A stretch of 11,973 nt of DNA from an uncultured Oscillospiraceae bacterium (GTDB lineage Bacteria; Bacillota; Clostridia; Oscillospirales; Oscillospiraceae). The DNA is taken from positions 1 through 11,973 of the forward strand of contig CANRBW010000034.1 in assembly GCA_947628975.1 (NCBI GenBank), in the 5' to 3' direction. Both the position numbers and the translations under genes were made by a program. Below the pieces are notes generated by a model. It saw only the letters and a program-made list of their open reading frames with translations, had not been told where the DNA came from and searched no databases. The stretch's first letter is position 1, and the number at the start of each line of letters is the position of its first letter. Shown here one piece after another: positions 8,764 to 11,973 of this stretch.

Positions 8764-9236
8764 ACCCGCGCCGCGGCGGCTGCCTCTCGCAGGGGCGGGT
8801 GGGCGTTCAGCTTCCAGCGACAAGTCTGCTGTGACCTGGCAGGGCCAGGCATGGCAGACTTGCTGTTTCCTGCGGAGCTAGACGGTGTACATCGCTGTGC
8901 GTTGCAGGACTAGGCGGTGTACATCGCTGGACGTTGCAGGACTAGGCGCGGTACGTCTGCTGTATCTTGCAAGGATAGGCGCGGTCATCTGCTGTATCAA
9001 ACAGGGGCGGGTGAGATTATGGCTTCCAGCAACGGGTCTGCGATAACCTTTCAGGACTAAGCGGTGTACGTCTGCTGTATCTTGCAAGGATAGGCGTTGT
9101 TCTCTGCTGTTCCAATCAGGGGTGGGTGGGCTTCAGGCTTCCGGCAACCGGTCTGCGATAACCTTGCAGGACTAGGCGTTGTTCAATGCAGGACGTTTCA
9201 GGGCTAGGCGGTGTTCTCTGCTGTACCTTTCAGAGA
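8764..9236 (+). repeat. Left tandem array of 32/33/82-bp units
   Basis: Units begin with TAGGC or a variant at 8764 (degenerate), 8846, 8879, 8911, 8943, 8976, 9058, 9091, 9173 and 9205, with a partial one at 9237. Spacings are 82, 33, 32, 32, 33, 82, 33, 82, 32, 32. Type A (32 bp) has the GCTGGACGTTGCAGGAC-like end. Type B (33 bp) has CTGCTGTATCTTGCAAGGA. Type C (82 bp) is a short unit with ~50 bp inserted, carrying CAGGGGYGGGTGGG, GGCTTCCAGCAAC and TCTGCGATAACC. The order is C B A A B C B C A A. Confidence 0.93.
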
Positions 9237-9274
9237 TAGGCGAGGGTTCAGCTTTTGGACGGCACGGACGCTCA

Positions 9275-9522
9275 TCCTGCCACGGGCAGGAGGGCGGTCG
9301 CCTCCGGCGGGGCCAAGACCATTTCTCTTTTCTCTGCGGAGAAAAGAGAAACGGTCCTGGACTCCAAAGAGAAAAGAGTGGGGCTGGAGTCGTTCCCGCC
9401 TACGCTAACAGGTCGGCGGCCCGGAGGACAGGACTGCGCCAGCAAGTTGCCGCCTCCGGCGGCACAACGTATGTGCCGGACAGCCCCTCTACTCTTTTAA
9501 CATCCGCCGCGGCCGCCTCTGG
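9275..9522 (+). repeat. Left core module with successive hairpins
   Basis: In order: hairpin TCCTGCC-ACG-GGCAGGA (9275-9291); CGCC-TCC-GGCG (9299-9309); the long purine/pyrimidine hairpin (9313-9360); a free purine segment (9366-9378); the conserved block GGGGCTGGAGTCGTTCCC (9380-9397); GGCGGCCCGGAG (9415-9426); hairpin GTT-GCCGCC-TCC-GGCGGC-AC-AAC (9446-9468); and a GC block ending GGCCGCCTCTGG (9511-9522). Every block has a mirror copy in 9622-9872. Confidence 0.85.
9313..9360 (+). ncRNA. Candidate structured hairpin, left copy (TGCG loop)
   Basis: A 13-bp perfect stem, TTTCTCTTTTCTC (9322-9334) with GAGAAAAGAGAAA (9339-9351), loop TGCG. It is extended beyond an A-C mismatch by GACC/GGTC and CCA/TGG. 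The mirrored copy at 9782-9829 has the same loop and length but different stem bases that still pair. Transcription has not been shown; classing it as RNA is inference. Confidence 0.5.
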
Positions 9523-9621
9523 CGTTTGGCTGGGGGCGTGGGTAGTGCTGCCTGGGAGGCGTCAGCCGCTGAACGGCGCGGGCCCTCGCTGGGTCTTTTA
9601 CGCGCTGCCAACCAAGTACCA

Positions 9622-9872
9622 AGAGGCGGCCACGGCGGGTGTTAAAATCGGACCAGCTACGCCCAGCACTCCCGTCATGCCGCCCAGTGGCGGCGACCTG
9701 CTGTGCCAGTGCGTTTCTCCGGGCCGCCGAACGACAGTGGCAATCGGGAACGATTCCAGCCCCTTCTTTTTCTTTTGGCATCCAAAACCGTTTTCTTTTT
9801 CTTCGCAAAGAAAAAGAAAATGGGTTTGGCCCCCGCGCCGGGGAGGCGCGACCTTTGTCCGGTTCGGACAAA
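9622..9872 (-). repeat. Right core module, inverted diverged copy of the left one
   Basis: Read on the minus strand from 9872: hairpin TTTGTCCG-AAC-CGGACAAA (9872-9854); CGCGCC-TCCCC-GGCGCG (9850-9834); the long hairpin (9829-9782); a purine segment (9776-9764); GGGGCTGGAATCGTTCCC (9763-9746); GGCGGCCCGGAG; hairpin GTC-GCCGCC-ACTG-GGCGGC-AT-GAC (9697-9674); then a GC block with GGCCGCCTCT (9631-9622). The order and spacing equal those of the left module. Confidence 0.85.
9782..9829 (-). ncRNA. Candidate structured hairpin, right copy (TGCG loop on the minus strand)
   Basis: On the minus strand TTTTCTTTTTCTT pairs perfectly with AAGAAAAAGAAAA (plus-strand arms 9791-9803 and 9808-9820), loop TGCG. 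Four stem positions differ from the left copy and all four partners differ to match. The outer extension pairs CCAAA with TTTGG, with one C-T mismatch inside. Confidence 0.5.
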
Positions 9873-9904
9873 ATGGCGCAAACGACAAAACGCAATCCGC
9901 TGAA

Positions 9905-10521
9905 AGCCATAATCCCACCCACCCCTGGAAGGTACAGCAGATGACAGCGCCTATCCCTGCAAGATACAGCAAATCCATGACGCCTAGCCACGAAAGGCCC
10001 GTCAAGGCTTATGCTGGAAGCTGTAAGCCCACCCGCCCCTGCTTGAGACAGCAGAGTACAGCGCCTAGTCTTGCAATGTCCAGCATAGAACACCGCCTAT
10101 CCCCGCAAGGTTATCGCAGAGACATTGCTGGAAGCTAAAAGCCCACCCACCCCTGGAAGGAACAGCAGAGAACAGCGCCTAGCCTTGCAAGATACAGCAG
10201 ATGTACACCGTCTAGTCCTGCGACGCACAGCATAGAACACCGTCTAGCTCCACTACGTCCAGCAAAGAACACCGCCTAGCCCTGTTAGGTTATCGCAAAA
10301 TCGTTGCTGGAAGCCAAAAGCCCACCCGCCCCTGCTTGAGACAGCAGATGACAGCGCCTAGTCTCGCAAGATACAGCAGACGTACACCGTCTAGTCCTGC
10401 GACGAACAGCAGACTTCAACGTCTAGTCCTGCGACGTCCAGCAGCGAACGCCGCCTAGTCTTGCGACGTCCAGCGATGCACACCGTCTAGTCCTGCGACG
10501 CACCGCCGCCGCGCACCGCTG
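9905..10521 (-). repeat. Right tandem array of 32/33/82-bp units (inverted)
   Basis: Read on the minus strand, units start at 10521 (degenerate), 10489, 10457, 10425, 10393, 10360, 10278, 10246, 10214, 10181, 10099, 10067, 9986 and 9953. Spacings are 32, 32, 32, 32, 33, 82, 32, 32, 33, 82, 32, 81, 33. The types are A A A A B C A A B C A C B C, and the last C runs into the core module. Four G-rich blocks of the type C signature appear as CCCACCCRCCCCTG on the plus strand near 9914, 10028, 10142 and 10321. Confidence 0.93.
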
Positions 10522-10525
10522 TGCT

Positions 10526-10544
10526 TGGTCAGACGGCGGTTTTG
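10526..10544 (-). repeat. 19-bp terminal inverted repeat, right copy (holds the spoIIE stop codon)
   Basis: The exact inverted copy of 8746-8764. Read on the minus strand it encodes the end of SpoIIE (KTAV) and its TGA at 10529-10531. The right array begins 5 nt inside it. Confidence 0.9.
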
Positions 10545-11973
10545 TCCGGGGGGTCCTCGGCGGGGCGCAGGCCCACGCGCAGGACCAGGGCGGTCTTGTC
10601 GTCCTCCCGGGCCGGGTCGTGGTCCACCAGCGCCTCCGCCAGGGCGGCGGGGGAGCCGCCGTCAAAGTCCATCAGGGCGTCCCGGAGCCACTGGTCGTCC
10701 CCGGTCAGCACCCCGTCGGTGAGGAGGACCAGGCAGTCGCCGGGGTCCGCCTGGAAGGGGCAGCTGTCCGGGGCGGAGGCGCCGTCCCGGGTCAGCCCGG
10801 CGGGGAGGGACCGGCCGGACAGCCGCTTGACGCTCCCCCGCCGGCGCAGGTAGCTGGGGGCGGCCCCCAGTTTGTAGACGCAGCCCCGGCCGGTGTAGAG
10901 GTCCAGCTCCAGCAGGTCCACCGTGGAGAAGCCGCCGGTCTCCTCCTGGCGGAGGCACAGGGCCTGGTCCAGGGTCTTCAGGGCGCTGAGGGCCCCCACC
11001 CCCGCCCGCAGGAGCTTTTCCAGCAGACGCAGGCACAGATCGCTCTCCCGGCGGGCCTCCCGGCCGCTGCCCATGCCGTCGCACAGCAGGAGGTAGAGCC
11101 GGCCCCGGTCGTCCTTGAACCAGGCGCAGGCGTCGCCGCTGACGCTCTGGCCCTCCCGGCGGCGGCCCGCCACCCCGGCCAGGGCGGTGAAGGGCTCCCG
11201 CTGGCGGTAGTGGACCTGCCCCTCCTCCCCGTCGGCGGGGGCCAGGGGCACGTCCAGCAGGCTGGACAGGGCCGCGCGGGCGGTCTCGTCGGCCAGGGCG
11301 GGGGCGTCGGGGCCCTCCAGCTGGAGCTGGAGGCGGCCCTCCCGGTCCAGCAGGGCCAGCCCCTGGCAGTTCAGCTCCCGCCCCGCCAGAAAGCGCCCCA
11401 GCTTGCGGGTCCGGGCGCTGTCCACCGTCAGGGGGGCGGCCATGGCCGCCGCCGTGTCCTCCAGGAAGCGGGCCATGTCGCCGTACTGGCGGCAGACCGC
11501 CCGGCGGCTCCGGCCCACCTGACTGTGATAGCGCCGCCGCCACAGCAGGCCGGACAGCTCCTGCCCCACCGCCTCCAGAAAGGCGGGGAAGCGGACGCAC
11601 CGGTCCCGGAAGCGGGGCGGGAACTGCTCCGCCCTGGCCCGGCCCTCGGCCAGCAGGGCGGGCAGGGCGTGGTTGAGCAGGTCGAAGGTGTCCTGGTACT
11701 CGTCCTGCCAGCACCGGTCCCGGAGGGGACAGCGACAGCAGACCCGGTTGGCCGCCCGGTCGTAGATGACGCTGGGGTCCTCGCCGTTGTCGGCGGGGGC
11801 GTCGAAGGCGGCCCGGAGGGCGGAGAAGACCTCCCCAAAGGCCCCCGCGCCCTCCCGGAGGCGGCGCAGGGCGCTGCGGTAGGCCCACTGGCTCTTGCCC
11901 ATGGCGCTCTCCGGGGCGAAGAGGACCCGGGCCTGGTCCAGGAGCCGCTGGGGCAGCAGCAGGAAGACCCCCG
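10529..11973 (-). CDS. spoIIE: SpoIIE, stage II sporulation PP2C phosphatase, C-terminal part (partial at window edge)
   Basis: About 480 residues of the sporulation phosphatase that dephosphorylates SpoIIAA and so releases sigma-F in the forespore. The frame stays open to the window edge (GVFLLLPQRLLDQARVLFAP just upstream of the Met at 11900-11902). The missing N-terminus should carry the membrane helices; the Met at 11902 is therefore internal. Visible are the cysteine cluster VCCRCPLRDRCW (around 11706-11745), as in clostridial SpoIIE, and the C-terminal PP2C domain with metal-binding DGMGSG (11063-11080), DLLELDLYTG, LLTDGVLTG and the final EDDKTALVL. Family members are ~800 residues. 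It is convergent with clp, and its last four residues and stop lie in the 19-bp inverted repeat. It supports an endospore-forming host. Its own promoter lies outside the window. Confidence 0.95.
   Translation of the reverse strand, partial: GVFLLLPQRLLDQARVLFAPESAMGKSQWAYRSALRRLREGAGAFGEVFSALRAAFDAPADNGEDPSVIYDRAANRVCCRCPLRDRCWQDEYQDTFDLLNHALPALLAEGRARAEQFPPRFRDRCVRFPAFLEAVGQELSGLLWRRRYHSQVGRSRRAVCRQYGDMARFLEDTAAAMAAPLTVDSARTRKLGRFLAGRELNCQGLALLDREGRLQLQLEGPDAPALADETARAALSSLLDVPLAPADGEEGQVHYRQREPFTALAGVAGRRREGQSVSGDACAWFKDDRGRLYLLLCDGMGSGREARRESDLCLRLLEKLLRAGVGALSALKTLDQALCLRQEETGGFSTVDLLELDLYTGRGCVYKLGAAPSYLRRRGSVKRLSGRSLPAGLTRDGASAPDSCPFQADPGDCLVLLTDGVLTGDDQWLRDALMDFDGGSPAALAEALVDHDPAREDDKTALVLRVGLRPAEDPPDKTAV

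Larger units (their letters stand above)
8764..10521. repeat. Large imperfect inverted-repeat element of unknown family
   Basis: A gene-free 1.76-kb stretch between convergent clp and spoIIE. The outer parts are arrays of 32-, 33- and 82-bp units, forward on the left and reverse-complemented on the right. The inner ~250 bp of each arm mirror one another around ~9571. Matching blocks (9313-9360 with 9782-9829; 9446-9468 with 9674-9697; 9511-9520 with 9622-9631) have coordinate sums of 19142-19143, so there are almost no indels. Open frames inside it change frame across the units, have no convincing ribosome binding sites and resemble no protein known to me, so I treat it as noncoding. Both flanking genes transcribe into the same sense of the element (outside to inside). 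No transposase, integrase or reverse transcriptase is present in it. Confidence 0.9.

Noticed and set aside
9446..9468. GC-rich hairpins of the core read as intrinsic terminators
   Set aside because: Neither copy is followed by a T-run, and both are matched by mirrored hairpins in the other arm, so a structural role in the element fits better.
9179..10138. A 319-codon open frame on the plus strand through the element, and several frames of 65-200 codons on both strands
   Set aside because: They run through hairpins and reverse-complement arrays, have no ribosome binding site and no recognisable domain, and lysine/phenylalanine-rich stretches come from the purine/pyrimidine hairpins. They are explained by the repeat structure.
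8764..10521. CRISPR array, suggested by the regular 32-33-bp spacing
   Set aside because: There is no constant repeat alternating with unique spacers: the whole unit repeats, subtypes differ in length, the arrays occur in both orientations, and no cas gene is present.
8764..10521. Insertion sequence, group II intron or integron cassette array
   Set aside because: No transposase, reverse transcriptase or integrase is encoded, no target-site duplication is visible, and the units lack attC-like core sites. A non-autonomous mobile element is still possible.

Overview
The window looks like chromosomal DNA from a high-GC, endospore-forming gut-type Clostridium relative, most likely Oscillospiraceae (Flavonifractor / Pseudoflavonifractor / Lawsonibacter-like). 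This is inferred from very GC-rich third codon positions, strong AGGAGG-type ribosome binding sites, a spoIIE gene, an HrcA-type CIRCE operator, a UPF0210 protein and a clostridial 2[4Fe-4S] ferredoxin. The genus is a guess.

Positions 1-8761 hold mostly single-gene units, several with clean sigma-A promoters (17-nt spacers). In order: the start of a MATE-type efflux gene (minus), divergent from an AraC-family regulator (plus); a LCM-type methyltransferase fused to a STAS domain (plus); a bidirectional terminator; a small heat-shock protein (minus); a perfect CIRCE operator; a nitroreductase (plus); a UPF0210 protein (plus); a short-chain dehydrogenase (plus); two hairpins; a 56-residue ferredoxin (minus, too short for an ordinary ORF list); and a ClpC-like AAA+ unfoldase without the Clp N-domain (plus). 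The gene at the right edge is the soluble part of SpoIIE (minus), with the membrane part beyond the window. Stress and protein-quality genes (hsp20 with CIRCE, clp), redox genes and sporulation genes are neighbours but do not form one operon.

The striking part is the 1.76-kb gene-free stretch between the convergent clp and spoIIE genes (8764-10521). It is one large imperfect inverted repeat. Each arm has an outer array of 32-, 33- and 82-bp units, in three subtypes with a preferred order, and an inner module of successive hairpins. The two inner modules mirror each other almost base for base around position ~9571. They have diverged in sequence, yet their hairpins are kept by paired compensatory changes, and a third purine-rich segment in each arm has changed along with the stem it could compete for. 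The element is bounded by a 19-bp inverted repeat that contains the stop codons of both flanking genes and resembles the two halves of a bidirectional terminator split open by the element. I do not recognise this element. It is the best candidate here for an undescribed structured-RNA or mobile repeat family.
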